The notes: a model not told the origin generated them from the letters alone. A DNA stretch of 64,000 nucleotides from Xestospongia bergquistia (GCA_963965975.1 OZ014411.1:6371001-6435000), one strand, 5' to 3'. Numbered from the stretch's first letter, positions 1-13,094 are shown. Translations and numbers: made by a program.

Positions 1-3000
1 ATATATTGTTGCATTCTATGCCTGTGGTATTATGTAGGGATGACATCCCTACTATATTGTTTACAATCTTTGTATTTCTTACCCATCACTATATTTACTT
101 GAATTGTTAGAAAATATTTTCGTTTACTAGTACAATTAATAGTAGGCTTGAGTAACTAAAAAACTATGTTACTGAAATGTATATTTTGCTAGTTCTAGCT
201 CTAGTATAGTGGTACAGAACTACGTTGTTAAAAAACACTTTCAAATTTATTGTTAGTTGCAATATAACAATCCTACCAATAACCAGTTCATAAAAAAAAC
301 ATTAAACATCACATGACATACTACAGCAACTATTGAAAACAAGCAAATAATCTAATAAGCTACTGCTGAGCTGTTAACAAACTTTAGGAGTACAATCTTT
401 TCATTCTATAGCATAGCTGTTGCATCACATTACATAAGCATAGTTATATAATACTATTTATACAGCATTAAACTATACCATAACATAATATTCTACCAAT
501 ATGTCTATGTTTTTTTACACAAGCTTTGTGACGCATATCTGTTTATATATCAACTATGATCCATTAAGCAGGTATGAAGATTACACAACAGGAAAGTACT
601 AATAATAACATGAGCTTTAAATAACTTTACAATTCACTATAATGTCACTGTAACAACTATGATAGTTTATCATATATTTCTATAACAACAAGGATAGCTT
701 ATGTAATAGCTGAATTGACAACATTACAAAATATATCAGCACTAACATAAGAGACAGCACATACCTGTACATGTTCTTCCATCACTATCTAGTTGATATC
801 CAGTATTACAAGCACATCCATAGCTACCAAGTGTATTAACACATCTCTGATGACACCAGTTTGTTAGTGAGGAATTCCCACTATAGTTACCAATTAAAAC
901 AGTTTCATTACATTCATTAATATCTACAGAAGTAAAAATAGGTGAGTTTAATGTTAACATTAAGATAGTCAAATAAGAGAAACAAAGAAGATATACTTTA
1001 ATTATCTACACATAACATGGTGTATATCAAAACTGTTCTAGTATCCTTTATCTACTACATGTATTCTTCTTTTGTTTTTATAAAAACTATAACAGTGATT
1101 CAGCATATTTACTTAATTCTAGCTAATGTAGTTAAACTTGGTAATATAAAACTTATTGATTATAGACTTGAACTATATAAATGAGAAATGCTAGTAGAGT
1201 AGTTTGATTCATTACATAAGAAAGACGTAAACTGAAACAAATTAAAGTTATGACATAAAAGAAATGATGAAGGTATCATGAAGAGACTTTAATGATCATA
1301 GCACTCACCATTACAAGTTCTTTTATCCTCTAATAACATGTATCCGTCTTCACAAGAACATTGAAAACTTCCAACTGTATTTGTACAATTCTGGGTACAT
1401 CCAGAGGTACCTTCACCACACTCATTAATGTCTATAAAAATATAATAATTAAATATTATATTATCCTCCACACAATAAATACATAGTTTATATAATTAGG
1501 TCTTTAAAATGATGATGCATGTGAAAGATGTTAACATTTATCTAACAAATGTAAATTCCATAGTATATTAGTGCCTGGTTATTTACACAAATACATGCAG
1601 TCATGGCAAATTCCTAAAGTTTAAAATTCAAACAGATCCTAAAAAATGAATATTGAGGATATCTCAATATTAATCAGAAATCACTTCTCTGTTTAGTAGA
1701 ATAGTAGTGTTGGTGTGTTTACTACTACATACCAACACCACACTTTATGTTGTGCAAACAGACTCCTAGCTCAATTACTAAGGTTAATGGCACATGATGA
1801 CTCCTTATTACGTACTCTACAAATGATAATGAACTCACTACTCACTATATACTTTATAGTAATGTTTTAAAATAGCAAATATTAGGTGGCCCATAGAAAT
1901 ATGGTTGTGTATAACACCCACATATAATCAACTGTCAACTGTAAAAATAACAACTCAAAGATGATGAAATGTAAACCTGAAGGATTGCTTCATCTAAACT
2001 AATACACAGTATCTCCAGTGTGAAATGTTTATGAATTTAAAGGTATAAACATTTGATATTCCTTATCAAATAACAACTATTAATTATTAACTTCTTACCT
2101 TCACAATCATGCCAGTCACTAAGTGACACACGATATCCACTGTTACAAGAACAGTAGTAGCTACCATTAGTATTATGGCACATTTGTTGACAATGATGAT
2201 CTCCAGTACAACACTCACAGCTGTCTATAGTGAAAGGCATTGTTTTCTAAAGATTGCTTTTATTGTAGTAAGGAGTATGTTTACATTAACATTGGCTCTT
2301 AACAACTAACTAAATAGCTTCATCACACACTAGTAACATAATTATATACATCTTAATGGAAATACTTAACTTATTAGTAAGTCCAAAATAAGTAAATGTG
2401 ATATAGTAACTGATAAGAACTAAATATACAATTAATAAGTATATACTTTGTATTGTGTATTACCTGCACAGGTCATGTTATCCTCTAGTAAAAAGAAACC
2501 ATTTAAACATGAGCAGTAATATGATCCAACAGTGTTAGTACATATTTGGCTACATCCACTGTCTGATTTAGAGCATTCATTGATGTCTAAATGAAAAAGA
2601 AAAGACATCAAAAATAAGAAAATAATATCTCATGAGCTCGTAAAGACTAGTGAAGTATAAATGAACAGCTATCAATATCACAATACGAGTCACATCCTCT
2701 TAAGTATTCTGTGAATTGTGTGCTCTATTTTTATCAATTTCAACAACAATGTTAATAATTGATTTAATTTGTACGTACTAAAGTTTTAATTTCATTCACA
2801 AAATTGGATGAGACTCAGAAAATCACTTAATATGTGCTAAATAAAAACATTGTAAAATCATGTACATACAGTTAATATTAGGCTTGAAGTAACAAAAATA
2901 TACAGTGCTGAAATTATATGTATATATTGTTAGTTCTCACACTAGTGTATTGGTATATAACTATGTTACTAAGCTAGACAATGTAATGTTGTTATTTGTA

Positions 3001-5656
3001 TAACTCCTACTCATAACATGTCCTTTAAACAACCAAAGACATTTAAGGACATATTATGTTGCTTAATATAATCAAAATAAGTAACTGCTGAGCTGTTTAC
3101 AATTAGCAACTGTAGGCATTTCATTCCGTAGCTATAAACACAATTATCTGTAAACATAATTATATAATATGTAATTTTTGTGTATACAGCATTTTTAGGT
3201 TGTAGACTAATGGCTTCTTTTTCTTACACAAGCATTATGACTTATCCCAACACAAATATTTACTAGTATGTCAATGTGACCAATTAGCCATGTACAAAGG
3301 AAGTATAACATTACATAATGGGAACATATTTATAATATGACCTCACACACATCATGTATACATTACATGCACATTGAGCCATCTAATGGAATACAAATTG
3401 GTCCAAGTCTTACACATCATCTAAAAATAAAGTTTACTTAAATATAAGAACAGTTATAGTTACTCATGTAACAAGTAGCCATAGCAATTATGTTTTTTGT
3501 ACACAAGCTTTGTGACTCATATCTGTTTATATATCAACTATGATCTATTGAGCAGGTATGAAGAGTATGAAGATTACACAACAGGAAAGTACTAATAATA
3601 ACACGAGGCTTAAATAACTTTACAATTCACTATAATATCACTGTAACAACTATGATACTTTACCATATAATACTAGAACAACAAGGATAGTTTATGTAGC
3701 AGCTAAATTTAACAGTATTATGACTATATCAGCACTAACATAAGAGACAACACATACCTGTACATGTTCTTCCATCACTGTCTAGTTGATATCCAGTATT
3801 ACAAGCACACTCATAACTACCAGGTGTATTAACACATCTCTGATGACACCAGTTTGTTATTGAGGAATCCCCACTATAGTTACCAATTAACACAGTTTGA
3901 ATACACTCATTAATATCTACAGAAAGTAAAAAAAGGTGACTTTAATGTCAACATGATGACAGTCAAACACAGGAAACAAAAGAACATACAATTTAATTAT
4001 CTACACATAACATGGTGTATATAAAAACTGTTCTGTTAAACTATAAAATGTAAACCCTTTAATTATTGACTGGAACTACATACATGAGCAAAAAGTGCCA
4101 GTGTGCAATGTTAATTGACATTCTTATAATAAACATAATTGTGATTCAATCTACTTACTTTATTTGAAAGAAATCAAATCTATATTATACTATAATTTGT
4201 ACATCAATATTCTGATATAAACAATATTTAATGACCCATAACATTTGCTTACCAATACAAGCATGATTGTTATATCCAAGTATATAATTGTTCATACAAG
4301 AACAATAGTATGATCCAGCAGTGTTAGTACAGTAATGACTACATCCTCCATTATTAGTGTTACATTCATTAATATCTATTAGAAAATACCAGTGAAATAA
4401 AAAGATGATGAGCAATTGAATTAGTACTTATTATATACACTCCTTTAATATGAACATTGATAAATAGCATAGGACATTTATTTTATATGTCCTATTACAC
4501 ATATTCCACATACAACTACAAAGTAGTCATGAAAATGGCTTCCATTTACTTTACACTACTTACTAAATATAGTATTTCTGAGTAAGCTATACAAAAATAG
4601 TTTGGATAAGATAAAATAATTCTAACCGTAGGCCCTTTTGACATACATAGAATTGATAGCTGGTAATCATAATCATGACCATATCATTTTAAGCATGTTT
4701 TGGTGAAAATACCCACATAGAGCAATCATTTATTATAGTCTACGACTAAGTAAATGATTAACAAAGAAAAGCTATAAAGCTTTTACTACAAATCTTACCA
4801 TAAGCCAGTATTATAAATTGCTTATTGGATGTATTACTTTTGAACCAATTAGAAATGCCAACATATAGTGACATTATGATAAAGAAATTCTGACCCTCAC
4901 TATAAAGAAACCATGAGTGCTCAGCAGTCGTATGGTATTTGAAAACTTATGTCAATATATCATATTTCAGTTGTTGTGTCAGTAGTGTCATGTTACCTGT
5001 TGCACAAGATGTTCCAGTCCAACCAGCTGAACAAGTACAAACATTAGGACTAGTACAGCTACCATGAGTGCATCCTGGAGAGCATTGAGCTAAAACAATC
5101 TCATAATTTATGTCACATAAAAATATCAGCAGACTTACGAATACATTGAGAGTTGACTAATGCATAGCCTACACAACATTGTGACACACTGTAATAACTG
5201 ATGTAATAAGAAGCACTGGACCTTGTGTAGTATACATACCTGGAAGACAGTTAATTAGTGTATAAAGCAAGATTGCATATCTGCTTATTATTATTATTAT
5301 CAAATCAGACAATACAATGCTGTCATAGTGTTTGTTTCAAACAATTGCCTAAGTATCTTTCCTCCATTATTACAGTAGTAATGATATTATCATAACCTTG
5401 TGTGGTATCGGGAGCACCGCCATAACCAGAGAAATCCACAGGCATAAGTGGACTTGCGTTGTTGTGTGTAAAAACTCGTTGAGTAAACTACGCGTGAATT
5501 GCTCCTTGACCTAGCATAGGTGCACGTCCCCGATTGACTAGATGTACAATATAACAGAAAAAGAGTAAATTAATGCATGTGTAGTATCATTTCGCTATCT
5601 TACCCAGACGATGATCCAATACACAAGAGAATAGCTAGAAAACAATAGAGAAACAT
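1..5656 (-). CDS. Receptor gene A: EMI-EGF modular receptor, 5' part, runs off left edge
   Basis: This is the 5' portion of a large secreted or membrane protein and a close paralogue of the complete gene at 12329-27540. Exons in transcript order are 5656-5604, 5537-5397, 5239-5139, 5089-4997, 4375-4253, 3916-3758, 2586-2464, 2224-2099, 1431-1309 and 923-765. All are bounded by AG and GT, and each has exactly the length of its counterpart in gene B (53, 141, 101, 93, 123, 159, 123, 126, 123, 159 nt). Exon 1 encodes a hydrophobic signal peptide starting [11 protein letters not shown]. Exons 2-3 encode an EMI domain with [15 protein letters not shown] and SQCCVGYAL motifs. The remaining exons are EGF modules, several of the calcium-binding type (DINEC). 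The last donor at 765 has no following exon in the window, so the gene continues to the left. The start is chosen because it gives a signal peptide and matches gene B. I see no stop in the exon reading frame. Confidence 0.85.
765..5089 (-). CDS. EGF exon array of receptor gene A
   Basis: Seven EGF exons follow the EMI domain. The first (5089-4997) is a short non-calcium EGF. The next (4375-4253) is a cbEGF with [12 protein letters not shown]. After that come module types that recur in gene B: alpha (3916-3758, contains [10 protein letters not shown]), beta (2586-2464, [13 protein letters not shown]), gamma (2224-2099, [12 protein letters not shown]), delta (1431-1309, [12 protein letters not shown]) and alpha again (923-765). 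Every exon starts and ends in phase 1, so any one can be skipped or duplicated without breaking the frame. cbEGF tandem arrays form rod-like, calcium-stiffened stalks. Array order matches gene B, which supports descent from one duplicated gene. Confidence 0.85.
5139..5537 (-). CDS. EMI domain exons of receptor gene A
   Basis: Two exons (5537-5397 and 5239-5139) join at phase 2 to give a cysteine-rich EMI module just after the signal peptide. The visible landmarks are [21 protein letters not shown] and [16 protein letters not shown], which match the EMI pattern of an early cysteine, a central C-aromatic stretch and a late CC pair. EMI modules mediate multimerisation or ligand contact in EMILIN, multimerin and MEGF10/Draper-type proteins; the role here is inferred. 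A different frame across exon 2 is also partly open, but it carries a stop in gene A and does not match the splice phase. Confidence 0.75.
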
Positions 5657-6551
5657 TTTCAACAGTGCTATCACTCACATCCGGTTACAGATAAACAGGA
5701 ATACTGTAATCATAAATTCATGAATGGGCGTTACGATTACATATGATGGACCATGAATAATAAGTATCATGACAACATTAAGATTGGAGAATAATTGCGA
5801 TAACTTTTCTGAATTTACTGCTGCTTGTCAAAGCATCGACTTGTTTCCTGGAATTGCAGTCAGACTATAGAATCTGGGAAATATATGCTTTGCAAATGCA
5901 ACAGTCTGAGCACAGATTCATAGCCCAGACTTTCACATATTCTTTATATCACATAAAGAAAGTGGTAGATAACTTTAATAATTTTGCCAATTGTACTGTG
6001 AATTTGTATTGCATGTGTAATATAAAAAGAAAAATTACATTAGAGTTCATCTCCAATTGCTCCTAAGGAGTTGTACAGACTTTAGGGTTACAAAATATGA
6101 ATAGTAAGTCATATTATACAACATTACTACAATTCATCTTTCCAGTAAAATTGTATTACATTGACAGTATAACAATCATGAGGATGTCCATGAACTGCTT
6201 GGAATTCTGAAGAGTCTTGAAGAAGCTAACATTAAGAACTTATTTTCAAATATTACATTCAAATATATTACCATAACCACTAGAACTTTATACAGTTCCC
6301 AAATAAACATTGGCATTAAGACTGCAGGTGAGTAACAGATTTATATATTAGTCACACACACAGAAAACATGTGAATTATTTTTACTCTATGCATTGATTG
6401 ATCAAAGATGTCATGAATATATATATGATATCCTATTACTATCGAACAGTGCAATCAATAGCATCTGGTTAAGAGGTGCAAACAAAACACCCCTTTCCAA
6501 CTGTGTGTAATATGTAAACAGAGAGTGCAGTACCAACAATGTTGTTTCAAC
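5657..6551. repeat. Upstream region of gene A and left copy of a 626-bp direct repeat
   Basis: Bases 5926-6551 are repeated in the same orientation at 9343-9973 with scattered mismatches and small indels. Shared landmarks include the stretches around 'ggaattctgaagagtct' and 'aacattggcatt'. The last 150 bases or so (about 6400-6551) also resemble the DNA directly upstream of gene B (about 27565-27700), so this part is ancestral upstream sequence. Bases 5657-6390 have no counterpart between exon 1 and that block in gene B. Short plus-strand open stretches here lack sustained coding character. Confidence 0.7.
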
Positions 6552-9342
6552 TTGTTCTTCATAACAGCATCTCTTCTCCACTTCATTTTGTCTGTGAGCA
6601 TAGCACACTGGAACATTGGTGTAAGTGAAGGCAAATGGAGTTAAGACTCTGACATCTAGAAAAGTCCATTGAAATGGGCTCCAGAAGCCATGAACCACAA
6701 TATCTACACAAGCATTGTCTTCAGTATTGGCAGACTGATAGGAAATTGTTTCACCTGATAACTCCTGGAGGGGTGGCTCAGTCATAACATCACGACATGT
6801 TTCAGTGAGAAACTGAGCAGTGATGTCACGGATCTCATTGTGTTGCATAGAAGGGAATATTCCACACTTACATTGCAATGAATGTTCTACTGTAAATTCA
6901 GCTCCTCAGGCACAGTGTAATGGCAGATAAGATGGTGTCTAGCCATACCGTAAGCACAGTGCATCACAGAAGGCACCTTGTGAAGAGCAAATCCATGACA
7001 CTTGAGGGGAAGTACAGTCAACCATGTGGAAGCATCTTTCTCGCTGGCTACTTCCATACATTGTTTCAGAGAAGTAGACAGAGATGATTGAAGCTCCATA
7101 GCTAGAGCTGACTGAGCTTAATGAAGTTCTGATCTAACCATATTTTTTCTTGTGTATGTTCCTTGAGCAGATTGATGTAGCAAAAAAGATACTAAAGGAG
7201 ACATAGTGAACAGAGATCATTTCTATTGAACTTTTGCAATTGAAAATGGATCGACAATACCCCTAACCGGGCAGGTAGAGACATAATAGACCTCAGGTTT
7301 CCGTTAAAAGCAGACTGGCCAGTTAGAGATTGGTAGAAATTGGTGGCACAAACAAGACTCTAGAGGAGCAAGATAGTCTTCCATATTAGGTGTTGCTCGG
7401 AGAAAATAGGTCGATTTAATGAAGAAGCCCCTAACAAAGGCAGAGTACGCTGCATGAGGACGAGATTGGGCTATAGATGTCAGAAGCTCCAGCTGTGAAA
7501 CCCACTCAGATAGCTTCTCATGGATAAAATTAGAGACTAAGGCAGGAGAACCAATGGCACTACCCAGATAGTGGTGTCCTTCAGTTGTAATGTTAACATC
7601 TGTTACAGCGAATGTAGAAGAAGCAAGGTCCTAAAAGACAGGCTTTACAATCAACCATAATTTAGATCCATTAGGAAAATACCCGTAACCAGGACCCTTT
7701 AGACACAGTCCGTCCCACCATCCCCGCAAAGTGGAGATTCTTCCACAGGCAGCCGCATCATCGGCATACCAAATCTGTGAACGTGATTTCTCATCAAGAT
7801 GATGGATGAGTGGTAGAATACCAATGGCATAAAAGATCATAGCTAGGGGGTCACCTTGTGTGGTCCCTTCAGCTGAGAAGATGACATCACCATTAATGAA
7901 GAGTGGTATGTTAAGACAATAACAATTGATGACTACTGTGGCCAGAGTGGGACATCATGAACGAATTTTATGAAGGGCATTCTGACGATTAATGGAATTG
8001 AATGCATTACTCGAGTAGAACAGCTTCACAGTCAGTAGAGGAAAAAGGTCCCTAACGGCATGGACTACTGCATCACACCCATAAATTTGACCTGCACAGA
8101 GCTGTGTGGAGCCAGCCACTTCTAGAGCATCAGGGCCTATAAAATATAGGATAGCTTTTCCTAGGAGGTGACGTGTGGTCTCCCCCAGACCTATTGGGCA
8201 AACTCCAGGATTTTTGTCAAAAGTGATAAGGCAGCTGGAGAGGAGAAGATATAAACCAACAGGATCAACATACTCAGTACATACATGCCATCCTAAGGAA
8301 GATAGTGCTGTACAAAGATCATTAGAGGACAAGTGAAAGGAGGTGCACATGCGCCTCCAGGTAGCTGCACCCAGTCCAGAGGGACCAGATGAACTACCCA
8401 TCTTTAGGAACAAATCAGTTCAGGAGAGATAGACTCAAAGAGTATAGGATGAAAAGTCTAATGAAGAGGACTGAGTAGTGATGAATAAGGGATTCGGAGG
8501 TTGGGCTGTAGGATGTTTCTCAAGTAAAATATCTTTAACAGACTTCCCATTAATGACAGAGTCAACGGGCAATGAACCACCCCCACAGGTAGAATCAGAC
8601 AGTAGTCTGATAGCTGCATTCATGTTTCCCATGAACATAAAGTCAGAGAACTTACGAGTAAGCCAATTAGAAGAAGTACTATGTTGGGTAACCACCTGAG
8701 GAAGACGTGCCTGAATAGCCTGACCCTCCCTTAATAAGGAGCTGATGTCACCAGTTGACCATAAGGAGAAGCAATGCTCCAGGTGGGCCACAGCTAGCTT
8801 TGATGAACACCAACACAGTGTACGTTGTAGTAGGAGGTGAGCCATAACCATTACAGCATGTAGAGGAACAGACTCTAACGCTGATGAATCAGCATATGAT
8901 TTGTATAAACGTGCAAGTTCTCGAACAAAGAAGGTACCAACCTTGCCTGACGGAATCTTACAGATGTTCTTTCTCCAATGGACAACCTCATCATAACAGG
9001 AATAAATCAGATAAGAGAAGGAGGGACCATCGAGGCTGCCCCATGCAAAGGACAGGTCTGCCATTGGGTTGTAGTCAGGGAGGGATGGCACTCTGGGCAG
9101 ATGTTTCTTGTGAGGATGATGATAAGTGTCCCAACACAATAGGAGGGACATGAGAAGGAGGAGGAGAAGCAGTAGAAACAGAATCAGATGAATGACTGTT
9201 GACAAAGATGGCCAATGCAGGCAGATGATCAGTATTATCTGGATTTGCTGGAGAAGATGAGGTTTTAGGCCAGCTCTGAGTATTCTGACAGGCACTGATG
9301 CAGCTAGGATGACAATTTACACGTGGTCTACCAGCCTTTACA
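6552..9342 (-). mobile_element. Decayed non-LTR-type reverse transcriptase element (YADD family)
   Basis: Read from high to low coordinate this is a single degenerate retroelement coding region broken into several frames. The N-terminal part (about 9295-8435) carries a conserved leader with LTRKFSDFMFMGNMNAA. The middle (about 8413-7640) is a reverse transcriptase with SSNAFNSINR (motif A region), AEGTTQGDP (motif B) and YADDAAACG (motif C), followed by GYGYFPNGSKLW. The C-terminal part (about 7630-6552) contains HNEIRDITA and a D...FLDVRV pattern that resembles a restriction-like endonuclease active site. I recognise the family from marine invertebrate genomes but cannot name it. The aspartate expected before the motif A serines is replaced by tyrosine (LFYSSNAF), and there are multiple stops and frameshifts, so the copy is dead. 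The C-terminus stops abruptly where the direct repeat begins. Confidence 0.75.
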
Positions 9343-9973
9343 CAGACTTTCACATATACTTGATATCAAATAAAGAAAGTGGTAGATAACATTAATAATT
9401 TTGCCAATTGACGGCAATCGTGCAATGAATTTTGTATTTCATGTGTACTAAAAACAAAAGAAAAATTACAAAAGAGCTCATCTTAAATTGCTCCTAAGGA
9501 GTTGTACAGGCTTTAGGGTTACAAAATATGAATAGTAACTCATATTATACAACATTACTGTGATTCATCTTTCCAGTAAAATTGTATTACATTGATATTA
9601 TAACAATCAAGAGGATGTACATGAACTGCTTGGAATTCTGAAGAGTCTAGAAGAAGCTAACATTAAGCACTTATTTTCAAATATTACATTTAAGAATATT
9701 ACCATAGCCTCTTTATACAGTTCTCAAATAAACATTGGCATTGAGACTGCAGGTGAATTACAGATTTATATATTGGTCACATACACAGAAAACATGTGAA
9801 TTATTCTTACTCCACGCATTGATTGATCAAAAATGTCATGCATGAATGCATGATATCCTGTTACTATCAAACAATGCAATCAAACACATCTGGTTAAGAG
9901 ATGCAAAGAAAGCACCCCTTCCATCTGTGTACACTATAAAGACAGGGTGTACTGCCAACAATGCTGTTTCAAC
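9343..9973. repeat. Right copy of the direct repeat flanking the RT element
   Basis: This block matches 5926-6551 in the same orientation. To its right the sequence continues into DNA also found upstream of gene B (9974 onward resembles 27702 onward, for example around 'aaggttcttgttatgga'). This copy is therefore joined to the ancestral upstream region, and the left copy is joined to gene A. Confidence 0.7.
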
Positions 9974-12328
9974 TGCTATGTGCATCATGCATCAATCTAT
10001 AAATTATTGGACTCAGTAATTTAACATTAGTCTTTGACAAGGTTCTTGTTATGGAAACTCTTTCTGAATTTTAACTTGCAAGTTACACTTTATCTTATAT
10101 ATAACTGTGGGATTAAGATTCTAAACTTTCTATAGATATTTACCTTAGCATATATTAATGCACCATATTACAAACTACAAGTAAATTATTGTGATGATCA
10201 TTACATGTGCGATTATTTTACTGAAAAGTTAATAACCATTTTATTAAACTTGATAATTTTATTTTATTATAATATATTTTATCGTCATGTTAAGTTCTAT
10301 TTTTCTAGGCCTTCAACAGGGTTGAAGTGGAATCATTTTGGTTATAGAGCTCCAACCAGTGTTGAAATCTAACAAATCTAACAAATTACAATGGTATGGT
10401 ATCTTATTAAAACAATATATCGGACACTCTCAATTAGAATCTGTTTGAATATATATTACAATGTATGCCTACTGTTGAGTTCCAATTTAAACAATGACTT
10501 GATCAACATCTTTGAAAGTTGATTCTTAAAAAAATGAATAACTTTGTAGTGTTTACAATTATTTCTCTACATACTAATCCCTCCAGTCATCATCTTAAGG
10601 CTTTCTAAAGTTTGTACACATGGTATTGTAGTAAAGATGACATAATCTACTCTGTTTTAAATTTTTTCTTTGCTTTAAACTCTTTTCAATTATGTAAGTT
10701 CAATCTACAAAATAAAGGAGCAGAACCCTGGTGAAGCAGATGATTAAATAATTTGACTGATGTTCTATTTGCAAAAATCATTGTTAATGACTCATGAACA
10801 TTATTTCATTGTATATATGTAGTCAACTGTCAATCTACTCTACAATTAAGTCAACATGTACCATTTCTACAGTAAACTCAACTCTCAATCCTTCTGTGAC
10901 TATGTAAATGTTTACGTAATGAAGCATTGTATGGTGCAGTCACCTGTCAACTTATTTCATGACAAACCAACTGTTGTTGCCAAGTGAAAGACAGTCTGAT
11001 GCCAATGTGTTCTGTAACTAGTAACCCCATTCTATGATGCAGTCAGCTGTTAACTCTAATCAAGTGTTATTGCCAAGAGAAAGTCAATGAGATGTCAATG
11101 TATCTTGTAACAATTAACCTATTCTATAATGTAGCCAAGTATAATTTTTTACTTCAGTTAAAGTCTTTTACTTTTGGGGCAGTTTGCTTCAAAATTCGGA
11201 CACAACTCTTAAAACAAAAACTGAAAAAGGTATTGTGTCCTTGATGTGATTGCTATGTAGGGATGTCCATTCTGCCATTCCTACTTTGAGCTTGTTTGAT
11301 TTGTTTTATTGCTATTCCTAAATTAAATGAAATTATACTCTTTATTTGTAATTTTAAATAATGATTATGCCAGCTGACTCTGTGACAACTTGCAGAAGAA
11401 TTAACAAATTGACTTCAATATCGAATCTATAGAAAATTGACATCTGCAGAAAATTGACTTGATTGTATAATAGTTCGACAGTGGACTTCTTCACAGAAAG
11501 GGTTGAGAATGGGTCAGCAGTTGACTACATTATAGAAAAAAATTGACTTTATTGCAGAATGAATTGACAGTTGACTTTATTATTTGATATTTGACTAGCT
11601 TTAACATTTCATTACGTAATACAATAGGTCAACAGTCAACTACACCATAGCAGGATCAATAATAATATAAAATAGGTTGAGCATTTGTTCAAAATTATGT
11701 ACAAATGAAATGACAGCATTGCAACAAACTGGCTCTTCGATAGTATCAATATCTTGATTTATAAAGTTAAGATTGATAACATTATAATTACATGTATATG
11801 TACATGTCTAGGAAATTAATAAAGTCTTGACTGAATGGGTAACTTCATTTAATGATAATGTCCTTAATAATAATTGTATGTAACTCCTTATTTTAGAGGT
11901 GGTCTACAAGTACTTGTGAATAGGTTACTGTCTGTAATTAATATAACTAATGCCACATGTATTTAAGGTTATTACAGCAATCTTATTAGCGACATTTGAT
12001 CTTCAATCTTAAGTAAAACAAATTTGTGCCTCTTCAAACAATGAACTTTGCACTGTATTGCAAGTGACAACTAAATCTGGTCCAATAGTCATATTATAAC
12101 TATTATATTCATCTAACAAACACTAAAATGATACAAGAATGACATAAAATCAAGCACACATATTATCAAAGACAAAGCAGGTAGTCACAATTTAATTAAT
12201 TAACATTATTGTTACTTTTAAACACTGTTCTTAATTATATACAAAATTAGTACAATAAACAAAAAAACAGCATTATAAAAAGATAGATGTTGATGTATAT
12301 TTAGACTTATTGTTGTATAGGACTGACA
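9974..12328. repeat. Intergenic DNA between genes A and B with degenerate short repeats
   Basis: I find no gene here. Bases 9974-11350 are related to 27702-29500 upstream of gene B, which marks them as part of the tandem duplication. Between about 10800 and 11650 the DNA is built of imperfect copies of a short motif containing 'gtcaactgtc', 'ttctataatgtagtcaa' or the reverse complement, with variable spacing of roughly 25-60 bases. The rest is AT-rich. Confidence 0.5.
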
Positions 12329-13094
12329 TCAGATATTAATTGGAAAACTTTTCATTGATACATATTCACTGTCTTCACAATTCTTGGGCTCTTCTGAGAT
12401 CTCATCATCTCTTTCACTTTTTTGACTTGATAAATCATCAATAGATTCATATATTGGGTCATAAATTGATTCAAAATATGATGTGTTATCGAATTGCTTT
12501 TTAAAATCATCTTCTGAAACTTCAATACCTTTTGCACATTCTTGATAAGAATTTAATTGAAATGTATTGTTTCTTTGTGCTATTTCTAGCCTCCTCTTTA
12601 ATAGCTTCTTTCTAATCGTAACTAGTAGCACAACAACACTAATAACAATTACTACAGAATGAAAGAGTAACAAACTAAGATTCAAGTCATTTCAGTGTAA
12701 TCCTGTTCAACAATAATGCATACACAAAAACAATACCAATTCATGAACAGATACATATAATAAATGTCTCTATATAAGCTATGCACTGATACTGGTTATG
12801 TGATGTTAACATTTCATACTAATGATGTGATAGTGAAAATCTCTGAATGTTGATTTAGTAAAGTTACTTACATATCAAAGCAATCAGTACTATAATAACA
12901 CTTATTAGTATGTCTGTCAGATTCAGCTTGTTACCTCCTGCTTCTCTCTATATGAAAGACACGACACAACCAATAATGATAATTCTATAATCATGAATTT
13001 CTTACATTTCTGACTATAGTTGTTGGAGTGTTGGAAGAAATCACTAATGTAGATGACAAAGTACTGGTTGAGCTGATGATATTGTGAGAAAAAC
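12329..13094 (-). CDS. Stalk, transmembrane helix and tyrosine-rich tail of gene B
   Basis: Exon 13094-13006 encodes a Ser/Thr-rich stalk ([14 protein letters not shown]). Exon 12947-12872 enters the membrane ([13 protein letters not shown]), and the last exon (12651-12329) completes the helix ([12 protein letters not shown]) with a basic stop-transfer RKKLLKRR. The tail has five tyrosines, with tandem YDPI-YESI motifs, an N-T-S-Y (NxxY) motif and a terminal YVSM that fits the YxxM consensus for PI3-kinase SH2 domains. Split of a membrane helix by a phase 1 intron is seen directly. Signalling function is inferred from motif knowledge only. Confidence 0.8.

Noticed and set aside
5854..6350. 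Plus-strand open stretches upstream of gene A
   Set aside because: They contain several stops, lack a domain and lie in a repeated upstream segment. The short piece with HELLGILKSLEEANIK is present in both repeat copies, but that is explained by the duplication.
8478..9153. Plus-strand open frames over the RT element
   Set aside because: They are antisense to clearly recognisable minus-strand RT-element coding sequence and show no protein features of their own.
5926..9973. LTR retrotransposon interpretation of the RT element with 626-bp repeats
   Set aside because: The repeat sequence continues into or matches host DNA upstream of gene B without an element, there is no primer site or purine tract at the inner edges, and the RT is of a non-LTR type.
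12352..12537. Second minus-strand open frame over the receptor tail
   Set aside because: It overlaps the receptor tail in a different frame; the tail frame joins the membrane helix with correct splice phase.
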